From positions 1-21,176 of the forward strand of contig JAAPAO010000584.1 of NCBI GenBank assembly GCA_013115145.1: a stretch of 21,176 bases of DNA, in the 5' to 3' direction. The translations under genes were made by a program, and so were the position numbers. The notes under the pieces are model-generated. The model had not been told where the DNA came from. It ran no database searches and saw only the letters and a program-made list of their open reading frames with translations. Origin of the DNA: Perkinsus chesapeaki. Taxonomy: Eukaryota > Perkinsozoa > Perkinsida > Perkinsidae. This document shows positions 8,861 to 17,917 of this stretch, piece after piece (the first letter of the stretch is position 1; every line of letters starts with the position of its first letter).

Positions 8861-9141
8861 CTGTGGTTGTCGAGTTCTCCTAGTCTCAAAAACTCGATTC
8901 CAAAGGAGAGAGAGGAAAACATATCGACTTGTTACAAATGGAACAAATGCATGACAGAGGCATGCAACATGAAATCAATAATGACGTAAAAACATCCCAG
9001 CCGGGATTCGAACTCGCCTGCGTCGGTCTACCGTCGTAGAACTGCTCGGCTAACTCTCAATGCGCCTTCTTCATCCTCATCAGACGAGGACGCTCTGCTC
9101 GACTTCGCTTCCGTCGGGGACTAACAGAAAATAACTGTACC
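8861..9141. other. Spacer with a tRNA-like sequence
   Basis: No gene is supported between the transferase and the next plus-strand gene. A start ATGGAACAAATG near 8938 reads only 16 codons to a GTAAAA donor at 8986. A 5' exon spliced over the tRNA-like element is possible but unproven. Confidence 0.4.
8988..9056 (-). repeat. tRNA-like sequence with a T5 terminator
   Basis: On the minus strand, box A-like TAGCCGAGCAG (9052-9042) precedes box B-like AGTTCGAATCC (9014-9004), and a run of five T (8992-8988) follows as in an RNA polymerase III terminator. The acceptor stem is not complementary and the T stem has mismatches, so it is a degenerate or SINE-like element. Confidence 0.55.
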
Positions 9142-9566
9142 ATGATAACGCTTCGGATGATAACGCAGACCTTGGTCCGAGAAAACTCATTTCGGAACAA
9201 TCGAATTCAAGCCCAAGAGAATGCACGCAAGCTCCAGCAGCCTCCGGTGGCACTTGATGAACTGACGGCGCATTGCTTACTCTTCGAGGGTAAGATCCAA
9301 TGGCTTCTTGCAGCCCTTCCTTTCCATTGTGGAACTGTGACTTCGACCGGCTGCCAGGGGTATCTGAGATAGGAACACTGCCAGCCATCGCAACGACTGA
9401 AATTACCGCTGGATGCCGGCACGTGGCCGATGCTTGTCGGCGGAGTCTCACCGAGGCGCTGAGCAAAGGAATGTTTACGGCCCCCGTCCAAGACCACTCA
9501 CCCTCTGGGACCCGGAAGAGTTTTGTCGAGTGCGTCGAAGAGCATCTTCGGTCTCTATCAGCTTAA
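9142..9566 (+). CDS. Small two-exon protein, unknown function
   Basis: Exons 9142..9289 and 9358..9566 join in phase across a 68-base intron (GTAAGA...CTGCCAG) to 118 residues. The N-terminal half is a charged helix ('ENSFRNNRIQAQENARKLQQ'), possibly a short coiled coil. The C-terminal half has 'HVADACRRSLTEALSKGMF' and ends in 'FVECVEEHLRSLSA'. It may be an adaptor-type helical protein. There are two ATGs close together (9142 and 9157) within a short ATGATAACGC duplication. Family not recognised. Confidence 0.55.
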
Positions 9567-9767
9567 GACGATACCGTTCCTTCTCCGATTCAGCATCCTG
9601 AAAGCCGGTGAAAATGGGACTTGTTCATAAAATATATCAGTCAGAACGCGCACTTACGTGACCGTACTCTCACTTGCTCCGAGGAAGCTTGCAGTCTGCA
9701 AGTTGCAGAAAACTCCTACAAGCTCGTGTTTTCTGTGTAGAAGTTCACCCGCTCATTTTCCGTCCTT

Positions 9768-12700
9768 TCATGAATTATACAATTGGAAACTCCCAGGAAA
9801 ATTCAGACGAAAAATCCCGTTTTCCGATGTGGTAAACATGAACTGACGCACAACTGCGGCCGAGGCAGACTCGCTAACGTTGGCTAAAGACCCTATAGAA
9901 AGTTGACCAAGTAGTAAAACACGATACGGTTTCGATACGACTGATTGGGCTTGATGTTCGACGCCGACCAGAATTGATCCTGCGTCGTCCGATTGAAAGA
10001 GCACATGCTTAACCCACTCACCTGCAATAGAGATGTGAACATCTTAGCATTGTCACTTTCTTGTCGACTTTGTATCTTAGTAAGTTCTAATTCAGACTTC
10101 AACTTTGACAGTTGACTTCGTAATTCCGACACTTCGGTCGTGTGCTGTTGAGCCTGACCAAACCTGCCTCCTCCTCCTCCCTCGGCCCCTCACCGCTGAG
10201 TCCAACTGCTCTACAAGCCAGCTGTCAGCGTTGTCCACAACTGGGGTCCTGCCTGCGCGAATTTCCTTCAGTTCGCTCATCAATTTGGAGCTTCTATGGG
10301 ACTCTTCCTGAAACTTCATTCGGACCCTTCTCGCACTCTTCTAGCAGTCGGAAATATACACCCATATTCCATTGCAATTTTCCTTCCCGGGGGTAACGCA
10401 GTGATGTTGCTTCTCCACTACAACTGTATGCTCTTTCCAGCTTTCCAATCCCTTAAATGCACATCTCTGCCAGATTCAACGAACCCCGTTCTAGCAAGGA
10501 GAGCCGCCGGACCCCGTTCTAGCAAGGACAGCCGCCGAACCCCGTTCCATTACTCACCGCGTGCTGGATTTTAAATCGATCCCTCTCCTCTTTGATCTGG
10601 GATATCTCCTTCCGGAGGCTTCTCTGGTCGATCTCGTGCATCGCTGTCTGATGAGCAAAGCTGACTTTCCCAGACATAGAAGCTAACGTATGCGTTAACG
10701 GTATGACGGTAAAGTGGAAGCGAACGTCGGGTATACACTGGGATCCGATGTAGACTTCCAACGACCAAGAAAGCATGACCGGATAATTTTATCAATGTCG
10801 AATACCATATGCCTGACTCACCAAATTATCGATTTCCCTCAGCAACTGTCCCTCCCTGTCAGGAGACACATAATCTCTTAATCTCTCCTTCAACTCCTCC
10901 CTAGCTCTACTCGCCGCCGAGCATCGCTCCTGCTCCAGTCTGAGCTCCTAAAAATCTTGAAATCTTGCCATGACTTGCATCTTCTCAACGTTACCTTCTG
11001 CAGTGCTCCGTATGCTGATTCGAGCTTGGTGAATTCTATGCACTACAAATGACAGAATCTTGCTCAACCTTGCTATCTTGCATTTTCTCAACGCTACCCT
11101 GGAGCAAGAAGCCATTTGCACTTGACGCTGTTGGACTCGACGAGCCTCCGTTTTCCACTTGCGGACTTCAACTTTAAATATGTCTACAACTCTTTGAGCT
11201 GTTTGGTACTGAAAATCGGGACATGCTGCGAACACATGGACTCCTCAAGTTCGACGAGGACACGCGCGATAAGCGAGTTATGACATAACAGACACTGTCC
11301 ACTATGTGTGCAATATTGAGTATTTTGTGGCGCGCGGGAATAATTATACAGCTTCCCCTACAAAGTGCGGTAAACTACAACCATTCCACTCCAGCGAACG
11401 AGGAAGAAACTAACCAAATCGATCAGATGATCAATAGGGTGCTCCCACCTCTTCGGTCTTGTCCCTCAGTTTCTCTGTCAAATCTTTCACACGTTCCTCG
11501 AGGCTGCCAATCTGCACAGTATATTTAATGGCGCGTGACGGTTATACTGCAGCAGCATCTTGCCTCGGCCTTCAACGCCTTAACCAGAACCGCGTTCTCC
11601 TTTGCGGTTTTCTCCTGGGTTTCGTGCAGTTCTTTGTTGCTGTTGTTTGCCGCTTTCATCTTCTTATCGGCAGATTTCAACTACATCAGAGCAGGCTTGT
11701 TGAAGCAGTTTGAGATATCATCTGCCTCGTCTTTGTCGAACTCAAAGACGACAGGAGATCGAATGTGCGCAACTAGTGGGATGGCAACACTTGATGATTG
11801 CCGATTGCTGATTGATGATGATTATTAATTCTTCTGGTTAGCAAGCAGTAATAATGAAATATATATATGTTGTGAAGTGAGAAGTGCGGAGGACACTTCA
11901 TACAATCTACTTCATTTCCCGGCAAGTGCCGCCAGCGATGATTTGATCAGGGAAACTAGAGTTCGGCTGCCCAAGACGCCGAATAGATAGTCCAGTCCGA
12001 ACAAGCAGTATGCGGAAAATGTTCCACCACCCCACCTGGTTGGAGAGATCCTTTCTTGTCGCCTGAAGTTGGTCCCTTTCTGATTCTAACTGACGTACCT
12101 TCAATTCCAATGCCTAAGTACAACTACAGATTCACATGGACCTATACAATATTAACAATGGCACTCTCCATCACAGGTTCAACTTTCCTTATTCCAGATT
12201 ATATCAATCCCTACGCGCCACGAAATTCCACGAGTATGCGTGCTCTTTTGCAGAACACTGTTCTCTACGCAACGATACTTTACATATTTCATGCTACTTT
12301 GAAAACTGACGGAAAAGTCATAGAAGAACACTTATTGCGAAACTTTTGTTGCGCCTCGTATAGATGCTCCACACATTCCTACTCCAGGCAACTCAGAAGG
12401 ATCATAACCCTATAAATCGAGTGCATGCAAGATAAGGGCCACTTTGGAACGATATCCCGAGTAGTCTATCGGGGATTCGCATTGACACGCCGATCCACCG
12501 CGAAGAAATAACTCATCAGTATCGCAAAGCGTTCCCTCCGTCCGCGTAGCGGAGGTAGCATTTGTCACAGAACAAGCTACCGGCCCTGTCCCTCACTGAT
12601 TTCATGCGATTGAGCTCCCCCAGTCTGATATTTTTGGCCCGCAACTCCATCAATTGTGTTTCGCTCCTCATTTGCAGATCCTTGTATTCGGCAGGAGTAC

Positions 12701-13741
12701 TTAGGAATATCACTTGTTATTTTTCTGACACCTCTAGCTGTACCAGACACCCTGCTCCTGCTCCTCCTCCAAGCCATCTTCACCATTTTCATTACTACTC
12801 TCTTTAGCCTGTACAGCCGCCTCAATGGCCGCTGGACCGGGCTCGGTTTGGGCTGTTACAGTTGATAACGTAACTGTGACGTGAAGTGTTAGAATGCTAG
12901 AGATTAGGCGAGGTGCCGGGGAGAATTAAAATTGAACGGGCAAGCGTCCCGCTAGCTCTGCGAACACTTTATGATCATCTGTCGAGAGAACTTCACAATT
13001 CAGCTTAGGGGCCCCATCAAGGTTCAGCCACAAAACTTCTAGAACTTCTCACCAGAGCGGTATGAAACTGTGGTGACGATCTCTGATCGGCGGATACTTC
13101 TGCGACGAGTGGCAATTTTTCGGAATTCCGGGGAGGGCAATTTAAGCTGACCTGATGGAGTTTGGGATTCCGCAGCGCAATGGTTCGCTGATTTTGAGAG
13201 GGTTTGGGCAGCGGTCGACGTCGAGTCGGGCTCACTCGTTTGAGCACTTTGCTCAATAGTTCGTGAAATATCTGAGGTCGAAGTGTGAAAGATGCAAGGT
13301 AGGTACACAATTGCTCTTACTGTCTCCTCTGAGATACTTTTCTCTTATTCTTCGTTTCTCCAACTTTAATGCTGTTTCCACCGCAGCGAATATCTCATCG
13401 CACATCTATAAACAGTTGAAGCATCAGCTTCCACCGACCAGTCTTCACCTTGTCCCGGCGCCCTTCTTCAACTGGCTCCCCACAGCTCTCGCTCCCCCGA
13501 TCTCCATCTGAGGATGCCTCCTCAGTGGCAACCACACCCGGAAGATTTCCGCCCTCCTAACAGAGCTCCTGCCAAACTGCCACATTCGCAAGGCTACATT
13601 GTAGGCCCGCATCGGAGGCATCACCCGGCACAATTGCGGTGCTGGTGGTTGGTGTTGGTGTTGAAACCAGTACACTGGCGGCTGAGCGCACTGCTGCGGA
13701 GCAAATTGTGCGCTTGGATAGAACATAGCGTTCGTGGTCAT
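9768..13741 (-). CDS. Intron-dense coiled-coil protein, about 18 or more exons
   Basis: Starts at the ATG 13741 with a Gln/Pro-rich leader. Well-supported exons are 13741..13625, 13556..13449, 13405..13321, 13271..13152, 13099..13053, 12896..12744, 12699..12597, 12378..12332, 12113..12036, 11680..about 11558, 11511..11449, 11208..11098, 11042..10995, 10947..10822, 10647..10558, 10340..10194 and 10153..10022. A terminal part ends at 9768. From 12699 on, almost every exon encodes heptad-like charged helix, such as 'QLMELRAKNIRLGELNRMK', 'VRQLESERDQLQATRKDL', 'LEERVKDLTEKLRDKTEE', 'LRKEISQIKEERDRFKI' and 'LRSQLSKLKSELELTKIQ'. Most of these late exons start and end in phase 0. Missing pieces are a join near 12970, possible exons in 12596-12379, 12331-12114 and 11448-11209, and the last exons. 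Structural or cytoskeletal function is inferred from the coiled coil only. Confidence 0.7.
10483..10546. repeat. 28-base tandem repeat, 2.3 copies, in an intron
   Basis: The unit begins ACCCCGTTCTAGCAAGGA and ends AGCCGCCG plus one base. It occurs at 10483-10510 and 10511-10538 with a partial copy to 10546. It lies in the 217-base intron (10557-10341) of the coiled-coil gene. Confidence 0.9.
10948..11097 (-). repeat. Two successive introns with near-identical 5' parts
   Basis: Introns 11097..11043 and 10994..10948 flank a 48-base phase-0 exon. Their first 21 bases match the pattern GTARCGTTGAGAARATGCAAG with two differences. This suggests one was copied from the other. Confidence 0.7.
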
Positions 13742-13991
13742 AGGTCTAATGCAATGAGTTCAGTTCTGCCTAATCGTATTATCTCACGTGTGCATGAGCC
13801 CCGGCGGTGGATGCATGATGGGCATATATGGTGCTGGATGTGGCAAGGGCAGCCGGGCAGGAGGAGGCAGGCCCTCTAGTGGCAGATGGGATGTTGCTAC
13901 TGGTGTGCCTGGTCGATTCGATTCACCACTTACGTGCATCGAATAGGTATACGATTACGATCGAAGATATTCGTTAATAGTACAACAACTT

Positions 13992-14697
13992 TCACGCCAA
14001 TAGAAGTAGCAAGCAAAAAATAGGTAACAGCAAAACGAACCCTGGTTGCGAGTGAACAAAGTGAAGGGGAAGCCATCGAGTACAAGGGCAATAAAACATC
14101 GAAGAACCCGTTATAAAACCAGACAAGCGATAAACAAAAAACCCCAGGAATTTCGGAAAATTTCGAAGTAGTTTTCCGACACTAGACCTTTTACTATGGA
14201 TTAGTATATTTGACGTTATTACTCTCACATATCCCTTCAACAACAACAACCCTACCAAGAACGCATTCTCACCGTTTTCTGTGTCGGGGAAAGTCTCACG
14301 CTCCGAGCACATCCCACTGTCATACGAGACACCGCCAACTTCATCATCCTGATAACCACCACCACAAAGAGTATCTTACAATCTTCATAGTGCGCATTCA
14401 TCTCACCTCATTCGCAATTCCACGGCCTTCATTACAATAATCTAAAACTGGAATGCCAGCAATGCCCTGAATCACAAGCCTACTCTCCTCGCACCTTTCC
14501 TGGCCTTCAAGCGCTGAGACCTCCAACGGCACTAACAGAAACCTAGGCACATCCAAGCCCCTCAGATCTTTACCGTTAGACGCTGTATAGATCTTCTGCG
14601 TGCTGTCTACGGTCTTGCGAGGAGTCGGCCAATAGTTATGGGACACTCCTTCCACCGGGGAGTTCCTAAGGTAGGTCAGAGCAAGGTCTATCGGAGG
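13992..14697 (-). CDS. Possible membrane protein, two 3' exons, 5' end unresolved
   Basis: Exons 14697..14407 and 14348..13992 join in phase across a 58-base intron (GTGAGA...TTATCAG). The first exon reads as soluble protein ('NYWPTPRKTVDSTQKIYTA', 'DVPRFLLVPLEVSALEG'). The second begins acidic ('DDEVGGVSYDSGMCSERE') and then has hydrophobic segments ('FLVGLLLLKGYVRVI', 'FVLLLPIFCLLLLLA') up to the stop. No start codon is secure: the frame opens after a TAG at 14698, which could be an acceptor. Family not recognised. Confidence 0.45.
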
Positions 14698-15600
14698 CTA
14701 TGGGCACTACCATGGTAGCTCATCTGTTGTGTCGTATGCGGAAGCACCACCACCATCATCACGCTGTGCTGAGACTTGTGACATGGATAGTTATAATATT
14801 ATTGCACTGAGCCTCTAGCACTAATACTACTTGTTAAAAGTATTACTACACAGAGGGAACGCTATAATCAATGACCTCAATATGAGTACTACGTAGTTAA
14901 CTCATCTGTATCTTGATGATTGTAACGATCACACTATTGCACTATGTCTTTAGCACTTCTAATGACCAATACTACTTATAATCTCTACAGTAGTAAGCTT
15001 TACTGTACTTTACTCAGTGAGTAAGGACTTGAATACCAATAACAGCAGCCCAACGCTGGCTTTCACACCATCGAATAGACGATTTGTGATTCCCACCAAC
15101 GTCGTCAGAGGATGGCAGCATCCGAGGCAATTTAATAAATTCCTCAATCGCTTGATCGTTCGACACCTTTCCGATGGTATTATCATTCAGCTATAAGACT
15201 ACACTTGAAGGAGCCGTGCGCAAGAAGGGAATATATCCCCATAGGAGCCCTGGTGGATTCCTATAGCCCCCATTTCATGAGCAGTTTGTTCTTTGCAACA
15301 AAATCCTCGAGCCGTGTATGGACGAAAAAAAGGATGACGAAACCAAACAGGTTCCTGTTGTATTGTAACTGGCTGAACTCTATTACCAATCGTATTGAAG
15401 CGATAAATTTCTACTCGTATCCGACTGGATAGGCGATTGGCAAGCCATCCAAGGCGTCCAAATCAGAAGTCATCGACGTTGTTAGAAGTCCGACGATTAT
15501 GCGAGAAAATCCGCTGCCGCGTGTTTTTACACGTGCTAAAACTTTACCGTGTTGCGCACATTTTGCTTCGCGTCACTCTCTTTCAATAGACTCCTTAGTA
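14698..15600. other. No supported gene
   Basis: A 75-codon frame at 15205-15432 (+) lacks coding character. A degenerate duplication is visible: ATTGCACT...TAGCACT...AATACTACTT occurs near 14800-14835 and again near 14936-14983. A perfect palindrome TTACTCA-G-TGAGTAA lies at 15010-15024. Confidence 0.5.
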
Positions 15601-15642
15601 CTACGGTCCCACGAGTTATGTCGGGTAAAAGGAAGGAGCTAA

Positions 15643-15918
15643 TTATAGGTAGTAACTCTGGGGAGAGGCACGGACAAACACATCCGCTCTTTGGAAGGAT
15701 TTCTGGGCCCCAGAATCTGGGGTTCCCATTCGACCGATTTCTCCTGCGCCATTTCGTCCGATCTCTCCTGGCACCGCCGACGATCTCCCTCGGTGCTGAA
15801 ATTCCTTAGGCTCGGTTGGGGTCCTCGAGAACCTTCTACTGGTTGTATAAACGGCTATCCAACTGAGGGGCAGGGAGAGGAACTGAGGGAGACGGCTAAC
15901 TGATCGACTTTGGAACAT
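15643..15918 (-). CDS. Small mitochondrial-type protein, unknown function
   Basis: A single 91-codon frame starts at an ATG with a basic, Ser/Arg-rich, acid-free leader (MFQSRSVSRLPQFLSLPLSW, then TTSRRFSRTP), a strong mitochondrial presequence pattern. The mature part contains the near-repeat GEIGRNGAGEIGRMG and ends in 'ADVFVRASPQSYYL'. The plus strand is also open (Pro-rich, starting at an ATG at 15618) and could supply the missing 5' exons of the RRM gene to the right; the two readings exclude each other in part. I favour the minus strand for its start and leader. Confidence 0.5.
   Translation of the reverse strand: MFQSRSVSRLPQFLSLPLSWIAVYTTSRRFSRTPTEPKEFQHRGRSSAVPGEIGRNGAGEIGRMGTPDSGAQKSFQRADVFVRASPQSYYL
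15701..15722. repeat. Two overlapping perfect palindromes
   Basis: TTCTGGG-C-CCCAGAA (15701-15715) overlaps CCCCAGA-A-TCTGGGG (15708-15722). Both have 7-base arms and a one-base spacer, and they share an arm. Confidence 0.9.
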
Positions 15919-16003
15919 GCGCGGAGCTCGGGCAAATCAGCGCGATATGGCTGGATCTTTACTAATATTCGCCAAATTTAATATGAAAATCTCCCTCGTA
16001 TAG

Positions 16004-17760
16004 TGGACGTCTCGCTGATCTTGGCGGTTTTCAGGATTAAGTTCGCCTGCTTCGGCGGTGGCGCTCTGCTCATATTTCGATACTTTCGGTGACATTGAAT
16101 GTCTGGACCTATCTGGGATGTATGAAGCGGATACGTCAAATACCGCTGCGGCGAGGATCAGGTGGGGGATTCGAACCTGGACCGATACAAGGGTAGCTGT
16201 CTGCTCTACCGTCCGACTATATCAACAGATACTTCGACAACCGCGCTCCTATCCTTGCAATGAACCATCTGAAAGGAGTCAGCATTCTTGCGCCCAAGGT
16301 ACCCCAATTCTATTTTTTCCACCTTCATCCTCCGCTGTCGCCTCCCCAGGTAGTCGAAGTCGACCCCCTGTCAACTGGCGCCCCGGAAAGCATCAGCATC
16401 TCCGACGTTTCGCTCAGTGCAAGCTCGGCGAAGTCCTCGGGCGAGGTTAACATATCAAACCTGCGCTGGAAGGTTGGTGAGACCCTTGGCTGTTGTGAGA
16501 AGTTCGGTGACATGTAAGCATTCCCATTGGCCTTCACGGGCCTAACAAGCTCGCTTAGTGATCTCATCAACGGCGAGCCAGTTGCCGGTTTACCCTATAA
16601 ACCTAACTCGGAGTCCATGGCACTTACAGTCACGTTTTACGACAAGCGAGCTGCCGACAATTTTTTAAGGGTAAGTTGGTAGCCCGATCAACGCCGCCGC
16701 CGATGCTGCTGTGGTGAGGGTGAAGTCACTGACAGGTGTTGAAATCTGTAAAGGGTAAACGTCGAGCATCGGAAAACCTCAGCGATAGAGCATGGGAGAA
16801 TAAGGAAGCAGGGGAAGAGACCTTCGTAAGCAGTCCAATGGAGAAAGAGCATACGAGCATTATTGTTGCTCCTCCTCTCAGACCCGAAGGACCACCGTAC
16901 CCGCGATGACTGCCGGCAAACTAAGTACTGCCTTCTCCTCCTCCCTCACTGTAAAGATAGCTTCTCAGATCCCGTTGCGGCGCAATTGGCCTCCCTCGCA
17001 GGTGACCATGGTGAAGTATCATCGTTCCCGCAGTCTGGTAAGCTCTTGTCTTTTCGATCGCCGCCGCCGAGCACGGTTTGCGTCTCAGATGCTATTCGCC
17101 TAGCAGCCGCGCGTCACGTCACAGAGGGAACTGCCGCCGCCTCCTCCTCTTCGGAAGCCAATCCGGCACTTTACGCTGATTACTCTGGCTCTCCTAGGGA
17201 TGGGTTCCAATTCGGTCCGGCGAGTCTTGCCGAGACGGTTGCGGTGATCATCGCAACCTCCCAAAAGAGCGGGAAGCAGCTGGAGCTCTCGGTGGCCGAG
17301 AGGAAGGGTATGGTCTGTGAAACTTTAAGGGAGTGGGGGAAGCCTTTTATTCCTGATGACATGAAAAATATCCCACCTGCGCCGGCGGGGGAGGCGGCGA
17401 GTTCACCAAAATCTGCTGATACCAAGGAGGATGATGTTAATGATGATGATGCCGGAAAAGATGCAATGTCGGATGTGCCCAAGTGCACATCGTCATCACA
17501 ACCTTCGGATGCTGGAGGTAGGTTGCTTATCGGGCTTGGTGCTGGAGTCGGTCGTGAAGCTTGAGCCTTCTAATCCATTATTTTCCCACTCCCACCCACT
17601 TGACTCTGTGTAATGTGAACAGACGCCCCTCATCCATGCCAGACGTTTTCCGATGAATCACCCGGAAGATTGCGCAGCCCCCAGTTCTCCGAAGTCGTCA
17701 ACTTACCATCATTCCCCTAACTCCTCAGGTATACCAGAAAGAGCGGCCTTCTCCGAGTAA
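16004..17760 (+). CDS. Mei2-like RRM protein without RRM3; upstream tandem copy, 5' end unresolved
   Basis: Proposed exons: 16004..16024, 16035..16161, 16229..16298, 16350..16513, 16550..16670, 16736..16825, 16882..17001, 17034..17517 and 17729..17760. RRM1 reads 'VALCSYFDTFGDIECLDLSG' then 'AARIRYFDNRAPI'. RRM2 reads 'VNISNLRWKVGETLGCCEKF' then 'LTVTFYDKRAADNFLRVLKS'. Both align with the downstream Mei2-like gene and share intron positions with it. After RRM2 come Ser-rich and acidic linkers, including a TKEDDVNDDDAGKD stretch, and no RRM3. Three problems remain. The first RRM1 strand is out of frame by 10 bases (16025-16034). The 5' exons are not found. The last exon may instead be read in another frame to a TGA at 17909. 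It is either a shortened paralogue or a decaying copy. Confidence 0.65.
16162..16228 (-). repeat. tRNA-like sequence forming an intron of the upstream RRM gene
   Basis: The whole 67-base intron is tRNA-like on the minus strand. Box A TAGTCGGACGG is at 16219-16209 and box B GGTTCGAATCC at 16177-16167, 31 bases apart, with the D-arm-like GGTAGAGCA between. The donor GTGGGG abuts the T-arm region and the acceptor is ATCAACAG. Removing it restores the RRM core 'RIRYFDNRA' in phase. The downstream paralogue has an ordinary 46-base intron at the same position and phase. Confidence 0.75.
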
Positions 17761-17917
17761 CCGGCATCCCGTCCAGGTTTTCCCCTACTACACCGGCTAC
17801 TTCGTAAAACAGATTGGGCTTGAGCTGCTGTCTATCACCAACCGACAACTTTTCTGGCATAACACTGTTGGCCGAGTTCACAGGACCCCTACAATTTCTC
17901 CTATTAAGTGACATTTC
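17761..17917. other. Spacer between the two RRM genes
   Basis: Both strands are open here. The plus frame (17729-17911) follows a strong acceptor (CCCCTAACTCCTCAG) and ends in a TGA six bases before the next ATG. The minus strand has a 65-codon frame. Neither is recognisable. Confidence 0.35.

Noticed and set aside
8988-9056. Calling this and the other tRNA-like sequences functional tRNA genes
   Set aside because: Acceptor stems do not pair and no proper anticodon arm forms.
11304-12415. Plus-strand frames of 74-119 codons, some hydrophobic
   Set aside because: They are antisense to coiled-coil exons (complements of Lys/Glu-rich helices look Leu/Phe/Ser-rich) and lack splice partners.
16325-16570. 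Minus-strand 81-codon frame
   Set aside because: It is antisense to RRM2 of the upstream Mei2-like gene.
17909-17911. TGA readthrough fusing the two RRM genes into one five-RRM protein
   Set aside because: The two are in the same frame around this TGA. However, the better donor upstream (GTAGGT at 17518) puts the last exon in another frame ending at 17758-17760, and 17918 is a plausible independent start.
17717-17914. Minus-strand 65-codon frame between the RRM genes
   Set aside because: The plus strand has a strong acceptor with a CTAAC branch site here, and the minus frame has no partner or domain.
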